Positions 7,520 to 15,707 of a DNA stretch of 17,129 nucleotides are shown here, one piece after another (positions within the stretch are counted from its first letter, which is position 1; every line of letters starts with the position of its first letter). Under the pieces are notes generated by a model. That model had not been told where the DNA came from. It did no database searches and was given only the letters and a program-made list of their open reading frames with translations. The translations under genes and the position numbers were made by a program. Origin of the DNA: UBA3210 sp963623095 (GTDB lineage: Bacteria; Bacillota_I; Bacilli_A; RFN20; CAG-449); the NCBI GenBank assembly GCA_963623095.1, contig CAVFKD010000029.1, forward strand, positions 1 through 17,129, read 5' to 3'.

Positions 7520-9232
7520 ATGAAAAAGAGATTATTAATCGTAGCATTAACATCTCTTTTTTCTTTAGGTGTAGGAACTTCTTGTTCTAATACATCTTCT
7601 AATAGTATTGTCTCAGAATGTGATGATATGTTTGAAGATTGTGACAAGAATTCTTCTTCTAGCGAAAAAAAGGTTGTTAATTTAAATTCATATACAGAAG
7701 ACAATTATGTATATGACTCTAAGGTTACTAACGCGAATGGATCAATGAGTTATGAAATCTTTGTAAGAAGTTTTTATGATTCAAATAATGATGGTATTGG
7801 CGATTTAAATGGTGTAACTGAAAAATTAGATTATTTACAAGATTTAGGTATTAAAACTGTATGGTTAATGCCTATCAATCCATCTCCTTCATATCATGGA
7901 TATGATGTAACAGATTATTATGCGATTGAATCTGATTATGGAACAATGGATGATTTTACTAATTTGGTAAATACGGCAAAAGAAAAGAATATTGATATCA
8001 TGATTGATATTGTCTTTAATCATTCAAGCATACAACATAGTTGGTTCCAACAATCATATAATGATTATACTAGTAAAAATGAAGGTGAAGATTCTTATGC
8101 TGATTGGTATAATTGGTCTGAAACTTTAAAAACAGGATATTCTTCATATCAAGGTAAATTTTATGAATGCCGTTTTGATTCATCAATGCCAGATTTTAAT
8201 ACTCAAAATACTAAAGTAAGAGATGAAATGAAAAATATATTAAAATTCTGGGTTGATAAAGGAGTATCAGGATTTAGATTTGACGCAGTTAAATATTATG
8301 ACTATGAAAACACTTCTTATAACAGTGCGTTTTTAAAAGATTTACATGATGACTGTGTTACATATGGTAAAGAAACATATAACAAAGATATTTATTTTGT
8401 TGGAGAATGCTGGGATAATGATAACATTACCAATAAATATTATTATTCAAATTTTGAATCATTCTTTAGATTCTCAGGCTCACTAGATGGCTCTGGAAAA
8501 GGTGCAATTTTAGGCGCAGTAAAAGGCATTAATAAAGCTAATGATTTTGGCGATGCAATTGAAACTAATGAAAATGCGATTAAAGCAATTAATCCAAATG
8601 GTTATTCATCTTATTTCTTATCAAATCATGATATGAATAGAGCTTCTAACTCATTTACTTGGGATTATGGATATATGGGTGCATCGGTACTAGGCTTATT
8701 ACCAGGTACTCCTTATATGTATTATGGTGAAGAAATTTCTCTTAAAGGAAAAAGAAATACATCACCAGATGATCAATCTGATGCAAGAAGAAGACTCCCT
8801 ATGGTTTGGTCAAAAGATGACAAAACAGGTGAATGTAATTTCCCTGAAACAAGTAAACCAAATTTAGCGACAAATGACCAAGTTAAAAATGGCGTTGTTG
8901 ATCAATTAAATACTAATTATTCATTACTTAATCATTATAAAAAAGTAATTAATATTAGAAATAAATATGACTTTATCAAAGAGTCAGTATTTAAGAATTT
9001 AACTAAGACAATTACTAATGAATATGACCATGTTTTAATTTATAGTCTAACATCAAAAGATGGTAATGAAAAAATCACTGTAATTCATAATTTTGAAAAT
9101 GAAAACATCGAATTAGATGTATCTAGTTTAGGAAAGACAATTGATGCGGAAGTATCTTGTAAAAAACTAATACCAGAATTAAATAATGGCGTTTTAAAAT
9201 TAGGTGCATTATCAACTGTTATTTTAAAATAA
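7520..9232 (+). CDS. Surface alpha-amylase lipoprotein, GH13 family
   Basis: This 570-residue enzyme should hydrolyse alpha-1,4 links in starch or maltodextrin outside the cell. A signal peptide with a relaxed lipobox (GTSC, Cys22) and a Ser-rich acidic linker tether it to the membrane. The catalytic barrel begins near 76 with SYEIFVRSFYDSNNDGIGDLNG, including the Asp/Asn-rich calcium loop of many GH13 enzymes. Conserved regions: DIVFNH (163-168), GFRFDAVK with nucleophile Asp255, FVGECW with acid/base Glu296, and LSNHD with Asp371. MPDFN (223-227) resembles the MPDLN signature of the intermediate GH13_36 type, so mixed alpha-1,4/1,6 or neopullulanase-like activity is possible. A beta domain ends the chain. 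ATG 7520 is chosen because the signal peptide starts there, AAAGGA (7506-7511) precedes it, and upstream codons overlap malG in another frame. Confidence 0.93.
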   Translation: MKKRLLIVALTSLFSLGVGTSCSNTSSNSIVSECDDMFEDCDKNSSSSEKKVVNLNSYTEDNYVYDSKVTNANGSMSYEIFVRSFYDSNNDGIGDLNGVTEKLDYLQDLGIKTVWLMPINPSPSYHGYDVTDYYAIESDYGTMDDFTNLVNTAKEKNIDIMIDIVFNHSSIQHSWFQQSYNDYTSKNEGEDSYADWYNWSETLKTGYSSYQGKFYECRFDSSMPDFNTQNTKVRDEMKNILKFWVDKGVSGFRFDAVKYYDYENTSYNSAFLKDLHDDCVTYGKETYNKDIYFVGECWDNDNITNKYYYSNFESFFRFSGSLDGSGKGAILGAVKGINKANDFGDAIETNENAIKAINPNGYSSYFLSNHDMNRASNSFTWDYGYMGASVLGLLPGTPYMYYGEEISLKGKRNTSPDDQSDARRRLPMVWSKDDKTGECNFPETSKPNLATNDQVKNGVVDQLNTNYSLLNHYKKVINIRNKYDFIKESVFKNLTKTITNEYDHVLIYSLTSKDGNEKITVIHNFENENIELDVSSLGKTIDAEVSCKKLIPELNNGVLKLGALSTVILK

Positions 9233-9246
9233 TAAAGGAGATTAAA

Positions 9247-12012
9247 ATGAAAAAAACAAGTTTAAAAATATTATCTCTTACCCTTTTATTAGGATGTATC
9301 GTAGGTTGTGGAGGAGAAACTTCATCATCTTCTTCTACTTCATCAAATAAACCTGTATCTACATCATCTAGTAGCACTCAAGTAAAAAATAAATATGAGC
9401 ATGATACAACTGATTATTCTAAATTAGAAATGGCTCCAACTACTAAAATTAGATTCCATTATCATCGTGCTGATCAAGACGCAAATTACACTGTTTATAA
9501 TGAATGGAGTTTATGGGTCTGGGGCACTGGAGAAGGTGCGAGATACCAATTTACTCATTATGATGATTTTGGTGTATTTGGTGATGTTGAATTATCCGCG
9601 GTAGGAAAAGACGTAACTCAAGTTGGACACTTAATTTCAACATCTGATTGGTCTAAAAAAGATTATGAAAGCGATAGATTCTTAGAAATCAAAACTCAAT
9701 CACCTGGTGGTATTCAAAATGTATATTTAATGAGTGGACAAGCAGAAGTATTTGATGATCCTGAATCCGCTTCTAAACCAGCATTAAAGAGTGCAGTTCT
9801 AACTTCTGCGACTAAAGTTTCCTTCTCATTTGTTAATTTAGATTCTTCCTTTGTATTTGATGAAAGTAAATTATCTATTTTAAATGGAGAAGATAAATTT
9901 ACTGGTTATACTGCTTCATTTAATAGTTATAGTAAAGAAGTTATTTTAACTTTAACTGAACAATTAGATATCACTAAATCAATGAATGTAGTATATAAGA
10001 TTGATAATGATACTGAAATTAAAACTAAGATTGTTATTACAACATATTTTGATTCAGATGAATTCAAAAATGCTTATACATATAACGGAAATGATTTAGG
10101 TGTAACATTTGATAATGAAGAAATGGTTACAAAAACTACATTTAAAGTATGGGCTCCTACTTCTCAAAGTTTAGTTTTAAAAGTTTATGAATCAGGTACA
10201 CCTTTAGAAAATGAAACTGTATATAAAGAAGTTTCAATGGTAAAAGGAGATAAAGGTGTTTGGGAAACAACTATAAATGAAGATTTACATGGTAAATATT
10301 ATACTTATACTGTCACCAATAGCGCAGGTACTAATGAAGTAGTTGATCCATACGCTAAATCAACTGGTTTAAACGGTTTAAGAGGTATGGTAGTTAACTT
10401 TACAAAACTCAATAAAACTATTTCTGGTTGGTCTAGTGATACAAGAGCTAACTTATTAAATAATTCAAATCATTTAACAGATGCTTCAATTTATGAATTA
10501 CATGTTAGAGATATGACAATTTCATCTACCAGCGGAGTTACTAAAGCTTACAGAGGTAAATTCCTTGGTTTAGCTAGTGAAGGAACAACTTATACTAGTG
10601 AAGGAACAAGCGTTAAGACAGGTTTAGACCATATCGCAGAATTAGGTGTAAGCCATGTCCAAATTCAACCAGTATATGACTTTAATTCTGTTGATGAATC
10701 TAAATCAACAACAGATGAAGTAGGTAGAAATTCAGGCCAATATAACTGGGGTTATGATCCATTAAATTACAATGCTTTAGAAGGTAGTTATTCAACTGAT
10801 CCAAGCGATGGATTTAATCGTATTGTAGAATTTAAACAAATGATTATGGCATTACATAATAAAGGTATTAATATCAACATGGACGTTGTTTATAATCATA
10901 CCGCAAGTTTAGATAATACTAATTTTGAATTATTAGTTCCTTATTATTATCATAGATCATCCTCAGAAGGTAAATTCTCTAATGGTTCAGGATGTGGTAA
11001 TGAAATGGCTTCAGATCGTTCAATGGTTAATAAATTTATTGTCGATTCTACATCTTTCTGGATGAAAGAATATCATCTATCTGGCTTTAGATTTGACCTT
11101 ATGGGATTAATTGATAATCAAACTATGATCGATGTTTATACTTCATGTAAGAAGATTGATCCTAACGCAATGATTTATGGTGAACCTTGGACTGGTGGAA
11201 CAACAACATTAAGAAACAGCCGTTCTAGCAGCAATTTATCAAAACAACAAACATTACAAACTTCACTCGCTCAAGAATATTTCGAAGGCGCAGGAATATA
11301 TGTTGGTGCATTTAACGATAAGATTAGAAATGGCATAAGAGGCGATAATAATCCTTCTAAAGGATTTGTTACAGGTGGATCTGCTTCTGGTGTTATAGGA
11401 GGATTAAAAGGCATTTTTGACCCTACTTCTGAAAGTAACATCAATCCTCAACAAGTTATTAATTATGTATCATGTCATGATAACTATACTTTATATGATC
11501 AATTAGCTCAAACAATTGGTACTAGAGATTTAATGAAAGCATATAAACAAGCTGATATGATGGTATTTACTTCACAAGGTATTCCATTTATTCAAGAAGG
11601 TGAAGAATTCGCAAGAAGCAAAGCTTATATTGAAGAAGGAAAGACTAAATATGAAGGTAATTCATATAATGTTGGTGATGAAATTAATAAAATGGATTAT
11701 TCTTTAAAAATTAAGAATAAAGATTTAAATGATTTCTTTAAAGAAATGATTAAAGTAAGAAAGAATAATGAAGAATTTAGATATTCTACAAGAAGTGAAA
11801 TTAATAGTAATTTCATTCAAACAAAGACTTCATCTAATTCATATCAATATACTTTAAATAACAACATCGTAGTTATCCATACTTCCGCGGATGAAACATT
11901 TACATTAGATGGATCATATGATACGTTATTAAGTAACTTTACTTCAAATTCTACATATTCAAATAGCATAAGTTTAAAAGCTAATGAATCGATTGTTTTA
12001 AAAAAGAAATAG
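9247..12012 (+). CDS. pulA: Surface type I pullulanase lipoprotein, GH13_14-like
   Basis: This 921-residue debranching enzyme should cut alpha-1,6 links in pullulan and branched starch outside the membrane. Order: signal peptide with lipobox IVGC (Cys21); poly-Ser linker (24-44); CBM41-like starch-binding module (about 65-170, WSLWVWGTGEGA at 87-98); an Ig-like pullulanase N-terminal domain (about 178-268); CBM48 (about 280-385, TFKVWAPTS at 298-306); catalytic barrel. The type I signature YNWGYDP is at 499-505. Catalytic regions are DVVYNH (546-551), GFRFDLMG with Asp617, YGEPWTGG with Glu646, and SCHDN with Asp745. A short beta domain ends the chain. AAAGGAG at 9234-9240 gives the start, 14 bases after the amylase stop. 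It is the last gene of the operon, followed by a terminator. Confidence 0.95.
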   Translation: MKKTSLKILSLTLLLGCIVGCGGETSSSSSTSSNKPVSTSSSSTQVKNKYEHDTTDYSKLEMAPTTKIRFHYHRADQDANYTVYNEWSLWVWGTGEGARYQFTHYDDFGVFGDVELSAVGKDVTQVGHLISTSDWSKKDYESDRFLEIKTQSPGGIQNVYLMSGQAEVFDDPESASKPALKSAVLTSATKVSFSFVNLDSSFVFDESKLSILNGEDKFTGYTASFNSYSKEVILTLTEQLDITKSMNVVYKIDNDTEIKTKIVITTYFDSDEFKNAYTYNGNDLGVTFDNEEMVTKTTFKVWAPTSQSLVLKVYESGTPLENETVYKEVSMVKGDKGVWETTINEDLHGKYYTYTVTNSAGTNEVVDPYAKSTGLNGLRGMVVNFTKLNKTISGWSSDTRANLLNNSNHLTDASIYELHVRDMTISSTSGVTKAYRGKFLGLASEGTTYTSEGTSVKTGLDHIAELGVSHVQIQPVYDFNSVDESKSTTDEVGRNSGQYNWGYDPLNYNALEGSYSTDPSDGFNRIVEFKQMIMALHNKGININMDVVYNHTASLDNTNFELLVPYYYHRSSSEGKFSNGSGCGNEMASDRSMVNKFIVDSTSFWMKEYHLSGFRFDLMGLIDNQTMIDVYTSCKKIDPNAMIYGEPWTGGTTTLRNSRSSSNLSKQQTLQTSLAQEYFEGAGIYVGAFNDKIRNGIRGDNNPSKGFVTGGSASGVIGGLKGIFDPTSESNINPQQVINYVSCHDNYTLYDQLAQTIGTRDLMKAYKQADMMVFTSQGIPFIQEGEEFARSKAYIEEGKTKYEGNSYNVGDEINKMDYSLKIKNKDLNDFFKEMIKVRKNNEEFRYSTRSEINSNFIQTKTSSNSYQYTLNNNIVVIHTSADETFTLDGSYDTLLSNFTSNSTYSNSISLKANESIVLKKK

Positions 12013-12018
12013 CAAATA

Positions 12019-12052
12019 AAAAAGGAAAGTTTCAATTGAAGCTTTCCTTTTT
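12019..12052. terminator. Bidirectional intrinsic terminator
   Basis: AAAAAGGAAAG (12019-12029) pairs with CTTTCCTTTTT (12042-12052). The stem continues through one G-T pair and TTC/GAA to an AATT loop. A-rich and T-rich flanks give a T-run on either strand. It lies between the pullulanase stop (12012) and the stop of the minus-strand operon (12059), so it can end both. Confidence 0.85.
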
Positions 12053-12058
12053 ATAATG

Positions 12059-12553
12059 CTATTTGTGTTTCTTTTTCATCGAAGGATCATCTTGACCAAA
12101 ATATTGGAATAAATAGATAAATACTAAATCAATAATCGCGAGTATAAAGCAACAAATAATAAAACTTTTAACATTTTCATTCATCGTTCCTAAAGGGATT
12201 GATGTATTGATTTTAGCGATTATTAAATAAATTGTTCCTATTAGTAAAAAGAATGTTGCGACTACGCAGAAATTAAATAAAGGGGTATTTTTATCACCAT
12301 TCGCATCATATCCTAAGAATTTAATAAAATTACTTCCGGATTTAAATGAAATGAATGTATTGACTATTTCTGTAATATTAAAGGCTAATAATAGAACAAA
12401 ACATACTATATACATCACATAATCCATAATAGTGACATTTGCTATATTAGATATAAAATCAACTAATAAAAAACTAAAGAATACTAAATCGATTATGACT
12501 GCGATAAACAATGATATTAATAAAGATATACGATATCCTTTTAATTTATTCAT
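12059..12553 (-). CDS. Small four-helix membrane protein of unknown function
   Basis: This 164-residue protein has four predicted membrane helices near 9-31, 43-66, 92-114 and 128-149. A hydrophilic loop (about 67-90, containing GYDANGDKNTP) lies between the second and third, and the tail KKKHK is basic and probably cytoplasmic. I recognise no family. It is last in the minus-strand operon, two bases after the stop of the preceding RDD-like gene, with AAGGAAA (12562-12568, minus strand) at normal spacing. The tight linkage suggests it works with the two RDD-type proteins. The RDD signature residues are not evident here. Confidence 0.75.
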   Translation of the reverse strand: MNKLKGYRISLLISLFIAVIIDLVFFSFLLVDFISNIANVTIMDYVMYIVCFVLLLAFNITEIVNTFISFKSGSNFIKFLGYDANGDKNTPLFNFCVVATFFLLIGTIYLIIAKINTSIPLGTMNENVKSFIICCFILAIIDLVFIYLFQYFGQDDPSMKKKHK

Positions 12554-12555
12554 AA

Positions 12556-13635
12556 TTATAATTTCCTTTCTTTTTCATTTGGTGAAACAACATTCAATGT
12601 TTCTATATTTTCAAGTTTGGATAAATAATCTTCATCGGTAATCTTTTTACCTTCTTCAGATTCAAAATAAGCTTCTTCTTCTTTTCTATCTTTGAATAAT
12701 AAAGATTCATTGATATAACAAGTATTCATCTTTAATATTTTATCTGCGAAATCTAAGTTTTTCTTTGATACTAATAAAATAAATAGATTTATACATAAAT
12801 ATGCGACTATAAAGATAACCACAGTATTTCTTGAAAAATAGAGAATACCAATAAATGGGATTATAAAATAAATAAGCGGTCTAATCCATATTTTCCATCT
12901 AGGTACTAAATAACCATTAATATAATTACAATGACCTAATTTATAAGCTTTTTCCATTAATGTAGAACCGTATTTATTAGTTAAAGGAATGATATAGTAG
13001 AATATTATAATAGATATAACATATGAAATGATTCTATCTATCATTTCTAAAGCAGCAATATCGTTATATAAAGAATTATATTCCGCGTTAAATGTTCTTA
13101 AATAAGGCTCTAAATCAGTATAAGCGGTGTAAAATAAATCTGACATGTTCTTATAATATGTTTTAGAAGGATTGTCTAATTCGATTCTTTCTGCAAGAAC
13201 GTTGGTATTAAAAGTTCCATCGTTATTTTGTGCATATTTATAATAATCAGTTGAATAAGATTCAGTAGTTGGATTAATAGGTAAATTTAATACCATGATG
13301 TTATAAATATGGACAATTGTCTTATTTTCGTTATAACGGGTATTATAAGCTTTAGTTATTTCATTTGGATACTTGTTTAAATAGAAATCTTGGACGATTT
13401 TTTCATATTCTTGATAATCTAATCCTTCGTTTAAATTTAAGTTATATTCGGTCTTTATTTCACTTATTCTGGAAGTTTTATTTACATAGTTTCCTCCAAA
13501 ATTAAATACGCTGAAAATGAGTGCGAAATATAATATCGCGGTACTGGCAAAAACAATTAAATTATCGAGAAATACAGTGATAATTTTATGATTAGTAAAA
13601 GCAACAGATATTCTTAAATCTCTTTTTGTTCTCAT
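12556..13635 (-). CDS. Diverged RDD-like membrane protein with large outside loop
   Basis: This 359-residue protein has one helix near 18-45, about 150 hydrophilic residues (47-198), then three helices near 200-220, 249-268 and 270-289, and a charged cytoplasmic tail. The plan matches its upstream neighbour piece by piece: LDNLIVFASTAILYF at the first helix, MEKAYKLG near 227-234 (compare IGKHIFKIG), LDFADKIL near 294-301, and an acidic KEEEAYF tail (compare KEESFYI). The first Arg of the RDD signature is lost while the Asp residues are kept, so it is probably a diverged paralogue. Its ATG overlaps the neighbour's TGA by four bases (ATGA), so translation is probably coupled, helped by GAGG about ten bases upstream. 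Function is unknown; some RDD proteins have been linked to ion or small-molecule transport. Confidence 0.75.
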   Translation of the reverse strand: MRTKRDLRISVAFTNHKIITVFLDNLIVFASTAILYFALIFSVFNFGGNYVNKTSRISEIKTEYNLNLNEGLDYQEYEKIVQDFYLNKYPNEITKAYNTRYNENKTIVHIYNIMVLNLPINPTTESYSTDYYKYAQNNDGTFNTNVLAERIELDNPSKTYYKNMSDLFYTAYTDLEPYLRTFNAEYNSLYNDIAALEMIDRIISYVISIIIFYYIIPLTNKYGSTLMEKAYKLGHCNYINGYLVPRWKIWIRPLIYFIIPFIGILYFSRNTVVIFIVAYLCINLFILLVSKKNLDFADKILKMNTCYINESLLFKDRKEEEAYFESEEGKKITDEDYLSKLENIETLNVVSPNEKERKL

Positions 13636-14612
13636 AGATCAATACCTCTTTGCTTTTGTCTATTGATATAGAAAGATTCTTCTTTTTCATTATCAAAATA
13701 AATAGATCTAGTATTATCTATAACAATTGATTTTGCGAATATATCATGGATACATTTTCTTTTCTTAGTAAACATAAACATTGTATATGAAATTAAAATT
13801 AAACCACCAAAAGATAATACGCCGAGAATTATTTCAAAAACTAAATAGCTAATCCAGCGAGGTAATAACATAATTTTCTTTAATGTATATCCTTTATCAG
13901 ATATTACGCCAATTTTAAATATATGCTTTCCAATTGTTTCATTGTGTGGTGAAAATAAAGGAACTAAGAATTCAAAGATAAAAGAGAAACCTGCAAGAAC
14001 TGGAATAATCCAATAAATAGAAGATAATACTAATTGTTGATTGGATGAAGTAAGTGAAGATACTTGGCTTGAATTAATAACACTTTTACATGCGCCTTGG
14101 AATGCTTGATAAAAGAAAGTCATTGTATCATCTTCTTTAGATTCATCAATTAAGGTTAATTTATAAGTATTTTCATCAAAACTTGCAATGTTAGATTCAC
14201 TTGTTCCTACTTTTAAAATATTTGTTTTATATACTTCACTTGTAAAATTATTACTTGCTCCATAAGAAGTATATTTTATTGTATAGAATTCATATAGTGC
14301 TTTAGATAGTTCAATGTTTTCATATTTTTTATTGTTAAATGTAACATCGACATTATATAAATCTTCTATTTTTTTAATGTTGCCAAATTGTGAATAAGCG
14401 GCATAATTTCCTTCTTCATCAACTGCGAATAGACCTGAATCTTTATATAATTGAACGATCTTAGTGTTGTTTTCTAACATTTTTGTTTTATCAAAAACAT
14501 TAGGAAAAACAAGTGTAATATAAAGTATTGCACTAGTTAGTATTAATATTAATAAATCAATTACCCTCGAAAGTATACGATAGGATTTCTTTGCATAAAA
14601 TATATTTTTCAT
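13632..14612 (-). CDS. RDD family membrane protein with large outside loop
   Basis: This 326-residue protein is first in the minus-strand operon. RILSRVIDLLILI (12-24) holds the family's Arg16 and Asp19, IGKHIFKIGVISDKGY (227-242) is the usual middle motif, and CIHDIFAKSIVID (287-299) carries the second Asp, at 290. Membrane helices lie near 15-37, 196-219 and 250-281 (probably two). The 38-195 segment between helices one and two is long and hydrophilic, unlike the short loop of ordinary RDD proteins, and should face outside. It ends in TGA, within the ATGA overlap with the next gene. No Shine-Dalgarno precedes the ATG and the -10 box is seven bases away (see the promoter entry). Function is unknown. 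Confidence 0.82.
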   Translation of the reverse strand: MKNIFYAKKSYRILSRVIDLLILILTSAILYITLVFPNVFDKTKMLENNTKIVQLYKDSGLFAVDEEGNYAAYSQFGNIKKIEDLYNVDVTFNNKKYENIELSKALYEFYTIKYTSYGASNNFTSEVYKTNILKVGTSESNIASFDENTYKLTLIDESKEDDTMTFFYQAFQGACKSVINSSQVSSLTSSNQQLVLSSIYWIIPVLAGFSFIFEFLVPLFSPHNETIGKHIFKIGVISDKGYTLKKIMLLPRWISYLVFEIILGVLSFGGLILISYTMFMFTKKRKCIHDIFAKSIVIDNTRSIYFDNEKEESFYINRQKQRGIDL

Positions 14613-14619
14613 GATTAGA

Positions 14620-14628
14620 ATTATAGCA
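14620..14628 (-). promoter_or_regulatory. Extended -10 promoter giving a probably leaderless RDD-operon mRNA
   Basis: Read on the minus strand this is TGCTATAAT, a perfect -10 with TGn extension, identical to the one ahead of the starch operon. Only seven bases separate it from the ATG at 14612, so transcription should begin at or next to the start codon. The region ahead of the ATG has no Shine-Dalgarno. The -35 region (about 14642-14648) is poor, as is common for extended -10 promoters. Confidence 0.6.
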
Positions 14629-14654
14629 TATAGAGATTAGATTAAACATAAAAA

Positions 14655-14678
14655 ATATATTTTTATATAAAAATATAT
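14655..14678. repeat. Perfect 24-bp A/T palindrome in a divergent intergenic region
   Basis: Bases 14655-14678 are fully self-complementary (ATATATTTTTAT and its complement). A shorter palindrome, AAAAATATTTTT, follows at 14691-14702. They lie between the divergent promoters of the RDD and rpsF operons, about 30 bases upstream of the RDD -10. An operator, a curved UP-like element or simple A/T bias are all possible. Confidence 0.4.
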
Positions 14679-14708
14679 GATTAATAAAATAAAAATATTT
14701 TTAGGATT

Positions 14709-14737
14709 TTTTCAAAAAGTTGCAAAAGATATATAAT
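14709..14737 (+). promoter_or_regulatory. Promoter of the rpsF-ssb-rpsR operon
   Basis: TATAAT at 14732-14737 is preceded by TTTTCA at 14709-14714 with 17-bp spacing. Transcription would start near 14744 and give a leader of about 150 bases, long enough for the structured region before rpsF. A second A/T-rich -10-like stretch near 14797-14808 could serve a shorter transcript. Confidence 0.5.
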
Positions 14738-14811
14738 GTAGGGCTTATTTGAAAACAAAATAAGTAAAACTTTTTCTTTACTTTAACTTTCCTTTAATAT
14801 ATTATATTAAT

Positions 14812-14893
14812 GCGCGAGTATCGCGTAAGGGTGTGAAGGCCCAACTCTCTGCTACAAAAGATGTAGCCAGAAGACCATAGGGAGGTGTAAGTA
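14812..14893 (+). ncRNA. Structured rpsF leader, candidate S6:S18-responsive element
   Basis: The 80 bases before rpsF are much richer in GC than their surroundings. Two hairpins are visible: CGCGA/TCGCG with a GTA loop (14813-14825), and GCTACA/TGTAGC with an AAAGA loop (14851-14867), the latter extendable by TCT/AGA around a bulged C. The rpsF Shine-Dalgarno GGAGG (14881-14885) follows directly. In Bacillota this is where the S6:S18 complex binds an rRNA-like structure in its own mRNA to limit translation. Position and form fit that element. I could not align it to the consensus base by base. Confidence 0.5.
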
Positions 14894-15178
14894 ATGAAAA
14901 AATATGAGATTATGTATATCCTAAAAGCAAATCTTGATGATGCAGCTCGTAACGAATTAATCGGCAAGCTCAACGACATTCTTACTTCTGAAGGTGGCGC
15001 TATTGAAAACGTCAACGAATGGGGTTTAAGAGATTTAGCTTATGAAATCAATAAAGAAAAAAAGGGATATTACGTTGTAGTCGATGCAAATGTTTCTTCA
15101 ACAGCAGTTGTTGATGAATTCAGCAGAAGAGCAAAACTTAATGTCAACGTTTTACGTCATTTAGTTATCGCTAAATAA
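14894..15178 (+). CDS. rpsF: Small ribosomal subunit protein bS6
   Basis: This 94-residue protein pairs with bS18 in the platform of the 30S subunit. MKKYEIMYILKANLDD at the start and WGLRDLAYEINKEKKGYYVVV (residues 43-63) are typical bS6 strands and helices, and the length is normal. GGAGG at 14881-14885 sets the start. It is first in the rpsF-ssb-rpsR operon, and its leader probably carries the autoregulatory site. Confidence 0.97.
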   Translation: MKKYEIMYILKANLDDAARNELIGKLNDILTSEGGAIENVNEWGLRDLAYEINKEKKGYYVVVDANVSSTAVVDEFSRRAKLNVNVLRHLVIAK

Positions 15179-15204
15179 GTTCTACTATAGGAGGAATTAT
15201 ATTT

Positions 15205-15657
15205 ATGATTAATCGTGTAGTATTAGTTGGACGCTTGACAAGAGATCCAGAATTAAGAAGAACACAAAGTGGCGCAGCTGTAGCTTCCTTCACAGTAGCA
15301 GTTGATAACCGTACAAAGGACCAAAATGGTGAAAGAACAACTTCATTCATTCCATGTACAGTTTGGAATCAAGCAGCAGAAAATGTTGCTAAATTCATGC
15401 ACAAGGGTTCATTAGTAGGTGTCGAAGGTAGATTAAACCAACGCAGCTATGATTCTAAGGACGGACGTCGTGTATCAGTCGTCGAAGTTATTTGTGACTC
15501 TGTTCAATTCTTAGAAAGAAAAGGAGATGGTACTACTTCATCTAATGATGATTTAGGTGCTTCACAAGCATACCAACCAGATCCAGAACCAGTAGAAGAA
15601 CCTGCATCTAAAAATGTATCTTCTATACCAGTCGCAGATGATGACTTACCATTCTAA
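15205..15657 (+). CDS. ssb: Single-stranded DNA-binding protein
   Basis: This 150-residue SSB coats single-stranded DNA during replication and repair. The OB fold fills residues 1-105, with the typical start MINRVVLVGRLTRDPELRRT and the VEGRLNQRSYDSKDG strand pair. A flexible acidic/Pro-rich linker leads to the conserved C-terminal tip DDDLPF, which recruits replication and repair proteins. AGGAGG at 15189-15194 sets the start, 26 bases after rpsF. Its place between the two ribosomal protein genes is the classic Bacillota arrangement. Confidence 0.97.
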   Translation: MINRVVLVGRLTRDPELRRTQSGAAVASFTVAVDNRTKDQNGERTTSFIPCTVWNQAAENVAKFMHKGSLVGVEGRLNQRSYDSKDGRRVSVVEVICDSVQFLERKGDGTTSSNDDLGASQAYQPDPEPVEEPASKNVSSIPVADDDLPF

Positions 15658-15707
15658 GTGGTAGTCAAAATTTGATCCTAAGCAATTAGGAGGAAAGGTA
15701 GGAAATT

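Noticed and set aside
14744..14764. CTTATTT/AAATAAG hairpin near the rpsF transcript start as a terminator or attenuator
   Set aside because: The stem is seven bases, nearly all A/T, and too weak to claim a function in this composition.
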